Counted from the stretch's first letter, positions 42,728 to 52,486 are shown. The stretch: 64,000 bases of DNA from Anaerolineae bacterium (GCA_020849765.1 JADLAY010000069.1:1-64000); one strand, 5' to 3'. Made by a program: numbers and translations. Notes: a model not told the origin generated them from the sequence alone.

Positions 42728-43819
42728 CTAACGCGCCCGCGCGTCGTAGTAGCAGGGAATGCCCAGCATCTGCGACACCTGCAGGCCCAGGACCTGCATC
42801 GAGGATTGCGCAGCGGCAGCGGTCAGCAAAAAGACGCCGTCCTGGTAATTCTGGAGGCTGGCCTCGGCTTCGGGGCTCAGCTTGAGTTCCGTCGGCCCCT
42901 GTTCCAGCACGTGCTGGAACTGCCCATCGCTCAGTTGCAGGTTCAGTTCACCATAGGCGATGGTCTGGACGCCGTTCTTGCGCGGCTTCTGCACGACCTG
43001 GCTGATGTAGACCGCCTGCAGATCGTCGACCTCGTGCCGCCAGCGTTCGCTGCCCCGGCTCAAGCCGCGGATGGCCTTGGCTTCAGGATGGACGACGAGA
43101 CGGTCGATTTGCTTATCGCGGACGAGGAGCGCGCGCAGGGCGAGGATGAACAGCAGCAAGGCTGCGGCCAGGCCAACGTAGGGCAAAATCTCCGGGCGCG
43201 GCAAGGCGATACCGCTGGTCAGGGTCAGGCCGGAGAGGCCCAGGTAGATGATCGAGAGCAGGAGATACCAGATGCCGCGCAGAAAGCGCGAGCGCCCTGC
43301 TTGATTATCGCGCACCGCTTCGATCTGCCCCGTCTCCGTCAGCCGGATCGACCAGTCATCGAGCTTCTCCGGCAGCGTCGGCATGACGACCGGCGTTTCG
43401 ACCGGCGCAACGGCGCGCGGTGGCACGAAATGGAACGGACGATCCACCGTCTGCGCCAGCGACTCCGCCGCCAGACGGGCGGCGTCCTCCTGCAGATGTC
43501 CATCCGGGTCGGGCCAGTGGACGAGTTCACACCAGCGGCTGCCGCGCGGGCGCGCTAGCTCCGGTTCGAGCAGGAAGCCCAGGTGCCACGCCGCATCTTC
43601 GTGCGACCAGCCCAGCACAATCCGTTGGATGTACTGTGTCGGCAAGATGCCGGTATCGGGCAAGCGACGGGTGCTGCCGAAAGCGGGGATATAACGCAGC
43701 GGTTCGTGATCGCTCACTTCAACCAGAGGATGTTCCAGATCAGCGCCATTGGCCAGCAAACGCCAATTGTGAGGTTGGATTTCGATGGACAGATTGCCAC
43801 CTGCGGAGATGCGATTCAT
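42728..43819 (-). CDS. membrane protein of unknown function, two central spans
   Basis: 363 residues, not recognised. Two hydrophobic helices in the middle (about 181-201, IWYLLLSIIYLGLSG, and 211-233, YVGLAAALLLFILALRALLV) lie close together as a hairpin. The N-terminal 170 residues and C-terminal 125 residues are soluble and probably cytoplasmic. The C-terminal part (LVVHPEAKAIRGL, DLQAVYISQVV) looks like a beta-rich domain of the PH type, but this is only an impression. ATG 43819 is chosen over a TTG at 43849. It lies 81 bases downstream of the two cyclase genes on the same strand. Confidence 0.6.
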   Translation of the reverse strand: MNRISAGGNLSIEIQPHNWRLLANGADLEHPLVEVSDHEPLRYIPAFGSTRRLPDTGILPTQYIQRIVLGWSHEDAAWHLGFLLEPELARPRGSRWCELVHWPDPDGHLQEDAARLAAESLAQTVDRPFHFVPPRAVAPVETPVVMPTLPEKLDDWSIRLTETGQIEAVRDNQAGRSRFLRGIWYLLLSIIYLGLSGLTLTSGIALPRPEILPYVGLAAALLLFILALRALLVRDKQIDRLVVHPEAKAIRGLSRGSERWRHEVDDLQAVYISQVVQKPRKNGVQTIAYGELNLQLSDGQFQHVLEQGPTELKLSPEAEASLQNYQDGVFLLTAAAAQSSMQVLGLQVSQMLGIPCYYDARAR

Positions 43820-43900
43820 GCGCGAGTCTCGCCATGTAAAGGGATTCAAACATCTACGAACACTTAGAAGTCTACTCGACAGCGCATTTCATGACAATCG

Positions 43901-45703
43901 CTAATCCACATGAACGGCTGGCATCGACGATGTATGACGCTTGCGCCGGGTGACTCGGTAGACGGCGGGCCACTCGTCCGGCGCGGCACCGGCGCGCGGC
44001 GGGACGCTCTCGCAGATGAAGTCATCTTCCACCAGCGTGTAGGTCGCCTCACTCAGCAAAATCTCGCCCGGCTGGGCAATCTCCTGCAGCCACTTGCTCG
44101 TATCGATGGCGTCGCCGATGGCGGCAAATTCGCGTCGCTCAGCGCTGCCGACGTTGCCAAGGATGGCATTGCCCGTGTGAATGCCGATGCCGAACTGGAG
44201 ATGAAACGGCGCGTCCAGATGCTCGTGCAGCGCCGAAACTGCTCTGATCGTGCGCAGCGCCGCGCGCACAGCCCGCCGGGCGTGATCGAGCTGCGGGTTG
44301 AGCGGGGTATTGAACAGCCCGGTGACGGCATCGCCGATGTATTTGTCGACGACGCCCTGGTAGCGGTTGATGGCGTCGCTGGCCGCGCCCAGGTAGCGGT
44401 TGATGATCTGCATCAGCAGTTCTGGCTCCAACCGTTCGCCAAACTCCGTGAAGCCGCGCACGTCGGCGAAAAAGGCCGTGATCTCGCGTTCCTGCCCGCC
44501 AAACCCGGCCAGATCGACGCTGCGAATGTTATCGACCAACGCCAGCGGCAGGTAGCGGCGCACGGTGGTGAGCTGCTCCTCGCGCCGCTTGAGCTCGGTC
44601 AGGTCGTCGAGCACCATCGCGACGCCTTGCAGCGTGCCATCAGTGTTTTGCAGCGGTGACATCGTGATCTTCCAGTCCCGCTGCCCCAACGACACGATAT
44701 CGATCTGCGTATCCAGCCGTTCGACGGTGCGCGCCGATTGTACGTGCGCCAGCTTCTCGCGAAAGGCCGCATCCGGCGTGTTCAGCACCTGCCACAGACT
44801 AACGCCGGTCACCTGCGCCGCCGTGACACCGATCATCTGCTCGGCAGCCGCGTTCAGGCTGAGGATGTTCGCCTGCAGATCGAGCGTGATCACGCCGCTG
44901 ATGATGGAAGCGAACACGTTCGCCATCAGATCGCGGATGCGCGCGATCTCGCCCAACTGCGCGCGCACGGCATCGAACAGCCGCGCATTCTGCAAAGCAA
45001 CCGCCGCCTGATCGGCAAAGGCGCGCAGCAGATTGAGCTCGTATTGATTGAAGACCCCGGCCAGGATGCGGTTATCACAGTAGACCACGCCGATCACCTC
45101 GGACCCGGCGTAGAGCGGCACGGCCAGGATGCTGCGGAATGCGCCGCGCATGATGCTGTGCTGCTGGTGAAAGCGCGGGTCATCGCCTGCATTATCGGTC
45201 AGCACCGCCTCGCCGGTTTCGACGACCTGATTGATGATCGTGCTGCTGACCGAGAACTCAGAGCTGTCGAGCGTCGCGCGGTCGAAATCGCGCGCCACAC
45301 GCACGTCGAGCTTGCCCGTCTCATCCTTGAGCATGACAAAGCCGCGCTCGGCACCGGTCAGCGAAATGACCGTGTCGATGACGTTGTTGAGCACGTCGTT
45401 GACGTCGAGCGTCGAGGTCATCAACGCGGTCGTCTCGGCCAGCGCGCGCAGTTGGCGCAGTTCGATCTGCGAGCCGGAGATGGCGGTCGTGAGGCCGGTC
45501 AGAGTCATGGCGACCGCGTTCGCAGCCGACATCACACTCGATGGCACGTTCATCCCCTGCTGGCGCAGCAAGTCCTGTTGTGTGCGCAGCATGGCGATGG
45601 ATTGATCGGCCAGGTGAACGAGTTGGCGCAGTTCTTCCTGAGCAGATTGGCCGCCATCATCCAGGCGAAATGAGTCGGTCTGGTTGAGATCGTCGTTGTT
45701 CAC
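43901..45703 (-). CDS. GAF-PAS class III nucleotide cyclase, metal-site half
   Basis: 600 residues: N-terminal helical part (1-90), GAF domain (about 95-245, RSILAVPLYAGSEVIG), PAS (about 255-370) and a class III cyclase domain (about 400-580). Metal-binding Asp414 (FFADVRGF) and Asp458 (KYIGD) and Lys454 are present. The transition-state residues are not: in FAAIGDAIDTSKWL the usual Thr is Ala527, the Asn is Asp534 and the Arg is Trp538. It should thus be inactive as a homodimer, but could provide metals to the partner encoded upstream, which retains those residues. The start is GTG 45703, overlapping the upstream stop by four bases. Confidence 0.85.
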   Translation of the reverse strand: MNNDDLNQTDSFRLDDGGQSAQEELRQLVHLADQSIAMLRTQQDLLRQQGMNVPSSVMSAANAVAMTLTGLTTAISGSQIELRQLRALAETTALMTSTLDVNDVLNNVIDTVISLTGAERGFVMLKDETGKLDVRVARDFDRATLDSSEFSVSSTIINQVVETGEAVLTDNAGDDPRFHQQHSIMRGAFRSILAVPLYAGSEVIGVVYCDNRILAGVFNQYELNLLRAFADQAAVALQNARLFDAVRAQLGEIARIRDLMANVFASIISGVITLDLQANILSLNAAAEQMIGVTAAQVTGVSLWQVLNTPDAAFREKLAHVQSARTVERLDTQIDIVSLGQRDWKITMSPLQNTDGTLQGVAMVLDDLTELKRREEQLTTVRRYLPLALVDNIRSVDLAGFGGQEREITAFFADVRGFTEFGERLEPELLMQIINRYLGAASDAINRYQGVVDKYIGDAVTGLFNTPLNPQLDHARRAVRAALRTIRAVSALHEHLDAPFHLQFGIGIHTGNAILGNVGSAERREFAAIGDAIDTSKWLQEIAQPGEILLSEATYTLVEDDFICESVPPRAGAAPDEWPAVYRVTRRKRHTSSMPAVHVD

Positions 45704-47424
45704 GCGCTGGCCACCTCGTAGATGCGTGTCAATTGCTGGCGCCCCTTGGCCTGGATCGCTTGCTGCTCCTCGCAGCGAAGGACGCGCCTGAAGGCATCGC
45801 TCACATGATTGAGCGTGTCCTCGCTGATCAGGATCTGGCCGCCGTGCGCATGTTCTTCCAGGCGCTTGGCGAGATTGATGCTGTCACCCAGGGCCGTGAA
45901 ACTGCGCCGCTGCACACCGCCGATATTGCCCAGCGTGGCGACGCCTGTGTGTATGCCGATCCGATACGAGAGCTGCTGGGCGTCGAGGCCGTGCTGGGCG
46001 CCAAGGGCTAAGAAGGCCTTGCGCAGTTCCAGTGCCGTTTGCAGCGCGCGCTCCGCATGATCCGCCTGCGGGTTGAGCTGCGTGTTGTAGAGCGCCATGA
46101 TCTCGTTGCCCATGTATTTGTCGATCAGGCCGTTGGCGCTGTGCACGACGCGTGTGCTGGCTTCCATATATTGGTTGAGCATGTCCATCAGATGATCCGT
46201 CCCGCGCGCGCCAAACTGCGCCAGCGAGCCCATATCGACGAACATGCAGGTGACTTCGCGCCGCTCGCCGCCGATGCCCAGACCCGCGATCTGGTGGATG
46301 TTTTCGATCATGCCCGGCGGCAGGTAACGGCGCAGCAGTTCAAGCGTTTCGTCGTTGACGCGCTGATCGGTCAGATCATTCACCACCAATGCCAACCCGC
46401 TGGCCTCCGCATCCGGGTTCTTGAGCGGGCCGATCTTGAGATTGAGCACGACCTGCCCGCGACCTTGAACTTCCGTCTCGACCTCGAACTCGCGGCGCTC
46501 CTGCTGTTCGCGCACGGTGACCAACGAGTCCTCGACGTCGAGGGTGAGCGGCGGCAACACCGCGCGCAGCGGCCGCATGTGCGCCGCCTTGGCGGAGAGC
46601 CGCAGGATGCGTGCCGCCGCCGCGTTCCAGGCCGTCACAAGATCGTTGGCGTCGGTCGTGACGACACCGCTGGCGATCGAGGCGAAGACGTTTTCCATCA
46701 GTTCGGTCGCCTGGGTGATCTCGCGCAGGGTCGTCTGCACGCTCACGAACAGGCGCGCATTGGCAATCGCGACCGCGATCTGATTGGCGATGGCGCTCAG
46801 AAGCGTGAGTTCGCGCCCGGTGAAGACGGCGACACGATAACGATTGTCGACGTAGATGGCACCCTCGACTTTGCCCTTAAAGATCAGCGGCACGCACAAG
46901 ACCGAGCGCAGCACGTAGCGCGCGACCGTCGTGCTGCTCGACACGCGCGGATCGTGCGCGGCGTTGTCCGTCAGCAGGGGTTTGCCGCTCGTCATCACCT
47001 CGTTGACGATGGAGTGGCTCAGGCCTTCATCATCTTCTTCGGCAGTGCGTGAGTGCGCGAGGCGAATCTCCGGCTTGCCCTCGTCGTTCTTGAGCAGAAT
47101 ATAGCCACGTTCCGCGCCGGTGAATTGCAGGGCGGCATCCATGGCGCGTTCGAGCACGATATCCAGCTCGAACGACGAATTGATCAAGGCTGAGGTTTGC
47201 ACCAGTGAGCGCAGTTGGCGCAGCGCCGCTTCATCATCCTTGAGCAAGTGCTCCAGATTGCCGATCCCGGACTCCAGCGCCTGCAATAAGCTCAGCATGC
47301 CGGGTTGCAGCGCCAACCCGCGCAGGGTCAACAGTTCTTGCTGCCGCTGCAAGGCGGCGTTCACCTCGTTGGCTTTCGCCTCAAGCTCGATGATTTGCTG
47401 GCGCGCGTATTCGGGACTGCTCAT
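45700..47424 (-). CDS. GAF-PAS class III nucleotide cyclase, transition-state half
   Basis: 574 residues: coiled N-terminus, GAF domain (about 73-223, RSVLCVPLIFKGKVEG), PAS-like region (about 240-350) and cyclase domain (about 383-545). Asp397 (MFVDMG) of the metal site is present, but the second metal Asp is replaced by Asn440 (KYMGNEIM). Transition-state and specificity residues are intact: FTALGDSINLAKRL gives Thr510, Asn517 and Arg521. The pattern is the mirror image of the downstream cyclase. I choose ATG 47424, which has GAGG five bases upstream; GTG 47430 is also possible. A TATAAT lies 24 bases upstream. The two genes overlap by four bases. Confidence 0.85.
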   Translation of the reverse strand: MSSPEYARQQIIELEAKANEVNAALQRQQELLTLRGLALQPGMLSLLQALESGIGNLEHLLKDDEAALRQLRSLVQTSALINSSFELDIVLERAMDAALQFTGAERGYILLKNDEGKPEIRLAHSRTAEEDDEGLSHSIVNEVMTSGKPLLTDNAAHDPRVSSSTTVARYVLRSVLCVPLIFKGKVEGAIYVDNRYRVAVFTGRELTLLSAIANQIAVAIANARLFVSVQTTLREITQATELMENVFASIASGVVTTDANDLVTAWNAAAARILRLSAKAAHMRPLRAVLPPLTLDVEDSLVTVREQQERREFEVETEVQGRGQVVLNLKIGPLKNPDAEASGLALVVNDLTDQRVNDETLELLRRYLPPGMIENIHQIAGLGIGGERREVTCMFVDMGSLAQFGARGTDHLMDMLNQYMEASTRVVHSANGLIDKYMGNEIMALYNTQLNPQADHAERALQTALELRKAFLALGAQHGLDAQQLSYRIGIHTGVATLGNIGGVQRRSFTALGDSINLAKRLEEHAHGGQILISEDTLNHVSDAFRRVLRCEEQQAIQAKGRQQLTRIYEVASA

Positions 47425-47447
47425 CGTCACCTCATTCCTCTACTCCG

Positions 47448-47453
47448 ATTATA
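47448..47453 (-). promoter_or_regulatory. possible -10 element of the cyclase operon
   Basis: A perfect TATAAT on the minus strand lies 24 bases before the ATG at 47424, fitting a short leader. The -35 at 17 bases (ATGTAC) is poor, so an activator may be needed. The region is also the start zone of the divergent TPR gene. Confidence 0.4.
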
Positions 47454-47551
47454 CGCACATTGACCGCCGCGTACATTTTGGCATGGCGGCAGCGGGTTTG
47501 TTAAACTCGCGCTCATCATTCATGCCACAAGTCGCAATCGGACTTATCCTG

Positions 47552-48772
47552 ATGCGTATCCAGCGGAACCACACGCGGCTCACGTTTCGTCGGCGCCGTC
47601 GACGAAGCGGGTGTTTGTCATTGGCGGTCGTCATCGGTTTGATCGCTGGTCTGCTGGTGATGTCGTGGAGCTGGCTGGAAAAGCGCTTGCCGTCCCTGAC
47701 ACCGGCGTCGAGCGCGGGCAACCTCGTCAACGGCGCGCTGGATGCATTTGAACGCGGCGATCTCGACAACGCGATTGCGATGGCGCGTGAGGCGCTCGCG
47801 AACGATGCTGATCAGGTGGACGCGGTGATCCTGCTCTCACGAGCGCTGGTCTACCGCAGTTACCAGGATTACGACCGCGAGAGCGACCGCGCCGCCGCCC
47901 TCGAATTGACGACCGAACTGATTCAACGCCACCCAACCAATCAGGATTTACGCGCCGCACACGCGTTTGCGCTGCAAGCCAACCGGCAGCCCGCCGCCGC
48001 CGCGGACGCCGCCCGCCGTGTCCTCGAAGAAAACCCCGACCATGGCCTCGCCCAGGTTTCGTTGGCGCTGGCCTATGCCGTCGCGGGCAGCAATGAGATC
48101 GCGCTGCGTGAGAGTCTGCAGGCCGTGCGCGAGTATCCAAACATGATGGATGCGCAGCGCGCGCTCGCCATCAGCTACGGTGATAACGGCAACTACGATG
48201 GTGCTGTCCGCAGCATCGAGAACGCCATCAATCTCAATGGTCGCCTGACGCCGCTCTATTTTGAACGCGCGCTGTATGCCCTTCAGTTGGGCGATGTCGA
48301 TTCGGCGACCTATGCCTACATGCAGGTGCTCGCGCTCGATCCGGAGAACGTCAAGGCACGCCTGCGCCTGTGCGAACTGAGCAGCCTGCTGCGCGAGCGC
48401 GAGGCCGCCATCGACTATTGCACCGCCGTCACGGAACGCGCGCCCAACTGGGCCGATGGTTGGTACCAGCTGGGGCGCGAATACTTCTTGCAGGGCAACT
48501 TCGAGGCTGCGCAGACGAACCTGCACCAGTGCTCGACCTTGCAGGTCATGCAAGATATCCCCGTCGACGAGCGGCGCCTGGAATGCTGGTATCTCCAGGG
48601 ACAGGCGGCGGAAATCCGCGGCGACTGCCCGGCGCTGCTGGCGACCTACAACGAATTCCGCGCCATGACGCTCAACAGCGACATCACACAAACGTGGACT
48701 TATCCCCCGGAAGGCCCGCCCGGCTGCACAGAGGATGCGTCGTCTACGTCCAATAGCGAGGGTGGTTCTTGA
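47552..48772 (+). CDS. membrane-anchored TPR-repeat protein
   Basis: 406 residues. A basic stretch (RRRRRRSG) and a transmembrane helix (about 22-44, LAVVIGLIAGLLVMSW) form an N-terminal anchor, after which the protein is a series of TPR units (for example AFERGDLDNAIAMAREAL, SYGDNGNYDGAVRSIENA, REYFLQGNFEAAQTNL). The last part has paired Cys and a Pro/Ser tail. TPR domains hold protein-protein contacts; the partner is unknown. The frame extends upstream to 47120 through the divergent cyclase gene, so I start at ATG 47552; 47522 is an alternative, and neither has a strong ribosome site. Confidence 0.72.
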   Translation: MRIQRNHTRLTFRRRRRRSGCLSLAVVIGLIAGLLVMSWSWLEKRLPSLTPASSAGNLVNGALDAFERGDLDNAIAMAREALANDADQVDAVILLSRALVYRSYQDYDRESDRAAALELTTELIQRHPTNQDLRAAHAFALQANRQPAAAADAARRVLEENPDHGLAQVSLALAYAVAGSNEIALRESLQAVREYPNMMDAQRALAISYGDNGNYDGAVRSIENAINLNGRLTPLYFERALYALQLGDVDSATYAYMQVLALDPENVKARLRLCELSSLLREREAAIDYCTAVTERAPNWADGWYQLGREYFLQGNFEAAQTNLHQCSTLQVMQDIPVDERRLECWYLQGQAAEIRGDCPALLATYNEFRAMTLNSDITQTWTYPPEGPPGCTEDASSTSNSEGGS

Positions 48773-48836
48773 CGAGCGGATCGCTGCGCTCGCATGATAG
48801 ACGGCATGGTCCACTCACGCCCAGGAGAAACGCGCC

Positions 48837-49319
48837 ATGCATACCCCGGAACAGCGTACCGCCATGATTGAGGACATTCGCGCCCTGCCCGCTGCGCTGG
48901 CGGCGGCGGTCGACGGTTGGAATGATGCCCAGCTCGACTTGCGCCCGGCAGACGGCGAGTGGTGTGCGCGCCAGATCGTGCATCACGTCGCGGATTCGCA
49001 CATGAATTCCTTCATTCGCATGAAGCTCGCCCTGTCCGAAGCCAACCCGACGATTAAGCCCTACGATCAGGAAGTGTGGGCCGAGATGGTCGATACGACC
49101 CAGCCGCCGATCGACTACTCGCTCAGCCTGCTGCGCGGTTTGCACGCGCGCTGGGTCGTGCTGTGGGAGAGCCTGAGCGAGGATGACTACCGGCGCACCT
49201 ACTACCACCCGGAGAACGACGCCATCACCTCGCTCGACGAGCACCTGGCGATCTACAGCAGGCACAGCCGTGATCACGTCGAGCAGATCGCCCGCATCGC
49301 TCGCGCACAGGGCTGGTGA
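48837..49319 (+). CDS. DinB-family protein
   Basis: 160 residues of the DinB/YfiT four-helix bundle family. A His in IVHHVADSHMNSF and the late HSRDHVEQI (His-x3-His) are the usual metal-binding triad positions. Members act as thiol transferases or metal-dependent hydrolases; no specific activity is assigned. ATG 48837 has AGGAGA eight bases upstream. It lies alone between the TPR protein and MoxR, each about 70 bases away. Confidence 0.78.
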   Translation: MHTPEQRTAMIEDIRALPAALAAAVDGWNDAQLDLRPADGEWCARQIVHHVADSHMNSFIRMKLALSEANPTIKPYDQEVWAEMVDTTQPPIDYSLSLLRGLHARWVVLWESLSEDDYRRTYYHPENDAITSLDEHLAIYSRHSRDHVEQIARIARAQGW

Positions 49320-49399
49320 TTGTGAAGTTTTGAGCCTGGGACGCGGTTTCGCGGTATTCTACACATCATGACCACGCCGCGATTATTGGAGAAGATGGA

Positions 49400-50389
49400 A
49401 TGTCCGCCACTCCAGAGATGAACCTCGAAACCTTCAGCCAGACTGCCCAGACGATCGAAGGCGAAGTCAAGCGCGTCATCGTCGGCCAGGAAGATGTGGT
49501 GCGCGCAGTACTGATCTGCATCATCGCCGGGCGGCATGCGCTGCTCGAAGGCGTGCCAGGGCTGGGTAAGACGATGCTCATCCGGACATTGGCGGACGCG
49601 CTCAAGCTCAAGTTCGCGCGCATCCAGTTCACGCCGGATCTGATGCCCGCCGACATCACCGGCACGGACATCCTCGAGGAGACCGAAGAAGGCCGCCGCA
49701 TCTTTCGCTTTCAGGCGGGCCCCGTCTTCGCCAACCTGATCCTGGCGGACGAGATCAACCGCGCGACGCCCAAGACGCAGTCCGCTCTGCTGGAAGCGAT
49801 GCAGGAGCACACGGTCACGGTCGCCAACCGCACGTACAAGCTCGAACCGCCCTTCTTCGTGCTGGCGACCCAGAACCCGATTGAACAGGAGGGCACTTAT
49901 CCGCTGCCGGAAGCGCAGTTGGATCGCTTCATGTTCAAAGTCAACGTCGGCTTCCCGAGCGCGCGCGACATCGTCAACATCCTCGACCGCACCACCGGCG
50001 CGGACATGCCGACCGCGCATCAGGTGACCGATGGCGAGCTGCTGCTGCAGATGGGTGCCCTGGCGCTGAATACGCCGGTGCCCACGCATTTGACCGAGTA
50101 CGTCGCGCGCCTGATCGTCGCCACGCATCCCGAAAGCGATGATGCGACGCCGATGGTGCGCCAGTACGTCCGCTACGGCGCTTCGCCGCGCGGCGCGCAG
50201 GCACTCATCCTCGGCGGCAAGATCAATGCCCTGCTCGAAGGGCGTTTCAACGTCGCCTTTGAAGACATCAACGCCATCGCCGCCAATGCCCTGCGCCACC
50301 GGCTGGTGCTGAACTTCGAGGGCATCGCCGAGGGCATTCGCCCTGACGCCGTGATCGAGGACATCCTGCAGGCGCTGCCGGTGAAGTAA
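49400..50389 (+). CDS. MoxR-family AAA+ ATPase
   Basis: 329 residues. Walker A GVPGLGKTMLIR, Walker B ILADEINRA, sensor TQNPIEQEGTYPLPEAQLDRF and the late arginine-rich VRYGASPRGAQAL are all MoxR hallmarks. MoxR ATPases work as chaperones with vWA-domain proteins. The expected partners (DUF58 and vWA) occur in the window but some 17 kb away on the other strand, at 29607-32477; whether they work together is inference. The gene converges with an MFS gene, with 13 bases between. Confidence 0.92.
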   Translation: MSATPEMNLETFSQTAQTIEGEVKRVIVGQEDVVRAVLICIIAGRHALLEGVPGLGKTMLIRTLADALKLKFARIQFTPDLMPADITGTDILEETEEGRRIFRFQAGPVFANLILADEINRATPKTQSALLEAMQEHTVTVANRTYKLEPPFFVLATQNPIEQEGTYPLPEAQLDRFMFKVNVGFPSARDIVNILDRTTGADMPTAHQVTDGELLLQMGALALNTPVPTHLTEYVARLIVATHPESDDATPMVRQYVRYGASPRGAQALILGGKINALLEGRFNVAFEDINAIAANALRHRLVLNFEGIAEGIRPDAVIEDILQALPVK

Positions 50390-50402
50390 CCGCCCGTGCT
50401 GG

Positions 50403-51737
50403 TCATCCTGCGCGCTCTGAGCGGATGCCCAGCATGAGCAGCGCCAGCACGAGCATAAGCGCGCCGCCCAGACCGAACGGTATCGTCGCGCCGTACTGCT
50501 GAAACAGAAAGCCGCCCAGCAGGGGTGCGACGGCGTTGGCCGCACTGACCGCCGCAGCGCTCGCGCCGAGGATTCTGCCGTAGTTCTGTTCACCTTCGCG
50601 GCGTGTCATCAGGCTGTTCAAACCGGGCCGGATCATGCCCGCGCCCAGCGCGACCGGCACCAGCGCCAGCATCAACCAGACAATCCCACCTAACCCACGC
50701 GCCGACTCCGGCGGCAGCGCCACCGGGATACTGCCGATCACGATCTCGGTGCCGCTGGGCGCCAGTTTCGCGATCTCGTTCTCGACGATCCGCTGCACGT
50801 AGAACGGATGCGGCTCGGCGGGGGTCGATGCCAACAGCAGCAGCCCCGCACCGACCAGCACCAGGGCAATCTGCGCCACCCGTGCATCGCCAAAGCGGCG
50901 GCTGAGCGGCCCGATCAAGCGCAACTGCGCGAAAACGAGGATGATGCCCACGACGACGAAGATGAACGCCACCCCCTGCCCAAGCAGCCCGACGCGGTTG
51001 AGCGTGAACAGGCCGAGCAAACTCTCGAAGCCGTAGAAAACCACCTGCTGGGCGAACATCAACAGCAGCAGGATGATCAGGTGCGAGCCTTTGAGCCATC
51101 CCAGCCCGCCAAATCGAAATGGAGCGCGCACTTCGCTTTCACGGTGTGCTGGCGGCAGCGTTTCGCGGAAGAGGAACAGCGTCAGCAGGATCGAAAGCAG
51201 CGAATACCCGGCGGCGATCCAGGCAGGCGCGCCCAGGTCGTCGGAGAATTCGAGCGCAATCGCGGCGATGGCCGGGCCAAGCATGAAGCCCAGGCCGAAG
51301 GCCGCGCCCGTAATGCCCAGCCCGCGCGCGCGTTCGTCTGGCCGCGTGATGTCGCTGATGGCTGCCTGCGCCGTGGCGATGTTGGCGCCGAACAAGCCAT
51401 CGACCACGCGCGACAGGACGACTATCCACAGCGAGTTCGCCAGCGCCAGCATGACGAAGCTGATGCAGGTTGTGATCTGGCTGATCAGCAGCAGCGGCTT
51501 GCGCCCAAAGCGATCGGAAAGCGCGCCCATGACCGGTACGCCGATGATCTGCGCCAAGGGGAAGGCCGCCGCCGCCAGGCCAACCTGCAGCGGTGTCGCG
51601 CCAAACGCGATCGCATAAAGATGCAGCAGCGGCAGAATGATCGTCAGGCCGAGGATGTCGACAAAGGTCAGGGCAAAGATCGGCGCGACCCGCTCGAAGG
51701 TGAGTTGTGATGGCCGCGCGGGCGTCTCGGTGGACAT
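50403..51737 (-). CDS. MFS transporter, TetA-like
   Basis: 444 residues, twelve predicted spans. GALSDRFGRKPLLL is the classic MFS motif A between spans 2 and 3, and GLGFMLGPAIAAIA around span 5 resembles the motif C of antiporters in the drug:H+ group. An extracytoplasmic insertion near 315-345 (residues after STPAEPHPFYVQRI) is unusual. It is probably a small-molecule exporter with unknown substrate. The start is ATG 51737. The divergent GNAT gene starts 158 bases away. Confidence 0.78.
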   Translation of the reverse strand: MSTETPARPSQLTFERVAPIFALTFVDILGLTIILPLLHLYAIAFGATPLQVGLAAAAFPLAQIIGVPVMGALSDRFGRKPLLLISQITTCISFVMLALANSLWIVVLSRVVDGLFGANIATAQAAISDITRPDERARGLGITGAAFGLGFMLGPAIAAIALEFSDDLGAPAWIAAGYSLLSILLTLFLFRETLPPAHRESEVRAPFRFGGLGWLKGSHLIILLLLMFAQQVVFYGFESLLGLFTLNRVGLLGQGVAFIFVVVGIILVFAQLRLIGPLSRRFGDARVAQIALVLVGAGLLLLASTPAEPHPFYVQRIVENEIAKLAPSGTEIVIGSIPVALPPESARGLGGIVWLMLALVPVALGAGMIRPGLNSLMTRREGEQNYGRILGASAAAVSAANAVAPLLGGFLFQQYGATIPFGLGGALMLVLALLMLGIRSERAG

Positions 51738-51895
51738 GCGGAATTCCTGCTACACGTGATACACGCGGAAATGCGAGAGGCACAAATTGAAGCGCACCGG
51801 CGCCGCAGATGCAAGCAGCAGGCGGTCGGGCTACACTTCACAAATCATCACAGAGCCACATCTAGCAGCACGCTGCTGCATCAGGAGAAATGCTC

Positions 51896-52486
51896 ATGCT
51901 CCCCTTCATTGGAAATGAACTCTTGCGCGGAGAAAAGGTCTACCTGACCCCGATCCAGCGCGCCGACTGTGCCGTCTTCGCCACCTGGTCGGAGGATATG
52001 GAATATCAGCGCTTGCTACGGCGCGGCGAAGTCTTCCCGGATATCGCCGAGTCTTTCGAGCGCTGGCTCTTCTCCGAGAACGACCACGAGGAACTCTACC
52101 GCGCCTCCATCCGCACCAATGCGGATAACACGCTGATCGGCATGTGTGAGATCAACCGCATCTTTCGGCAGGCGCGCCACTGCATGTTCTGGATCGGCAT
52201 GGGCGACCCGGCTTATCGCGGTCATGGCTACGGCAGCGACGCCATTCGTACCTTATTGCGCTATGCCTTTCTGGAGATGAACCTCAACCGCGTCGGCCTC
52301 GAAGTCATGAGCTACAACGCGCGTGCCATCGCCGCCTACGAGCGGATTGGCTTTCAGCACGAAGGGCGGCAGCGCGAGACAGTCATCCGCGACGGCGTCT
52401 ACTACGATACGCTGCTCATGAGCATCCTGCGCCGTGAATGGGAAGCGCGTTACTGGCACAAACCGGAGACGACGGCAGCCGAATAG
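51896..52486 (+). CDS. GNAT N-acetyltransferase, RimJ/RimL type
   Basis: 196 residues. The acetyl-CoA binding segment is PAYRGHGYGSDAIRTLLRYA, followed by SYNARAIAAYERIGF, both typical for RimJ/RimL-like GNATs that acetylate N-terminal or small amines. AGGAGA at 51883-51888 fits ATG 51896 (spacing seven) better than ATG 51890, so I use 51896. It converges on rdgB with only six bases between. Substrate unknown. Confidence 0.82.
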   Translation: MLPFIGNELLRGEKVYLTPIQRADCAVFATWSEDMEYQRLLRRGEVFPDIAESFERWLFSENDHEELYRASIRTNADNTLIGMCEINRIFRQARHCMFWIGMGDPAYRGHGYGSDAIRTLLRYAFLEMNLNRVGLEVMSYNARAIAAYERIGFQHEGRQRETVIRDGVYYDTLLMSILRREWEARYWHKPETTAAE

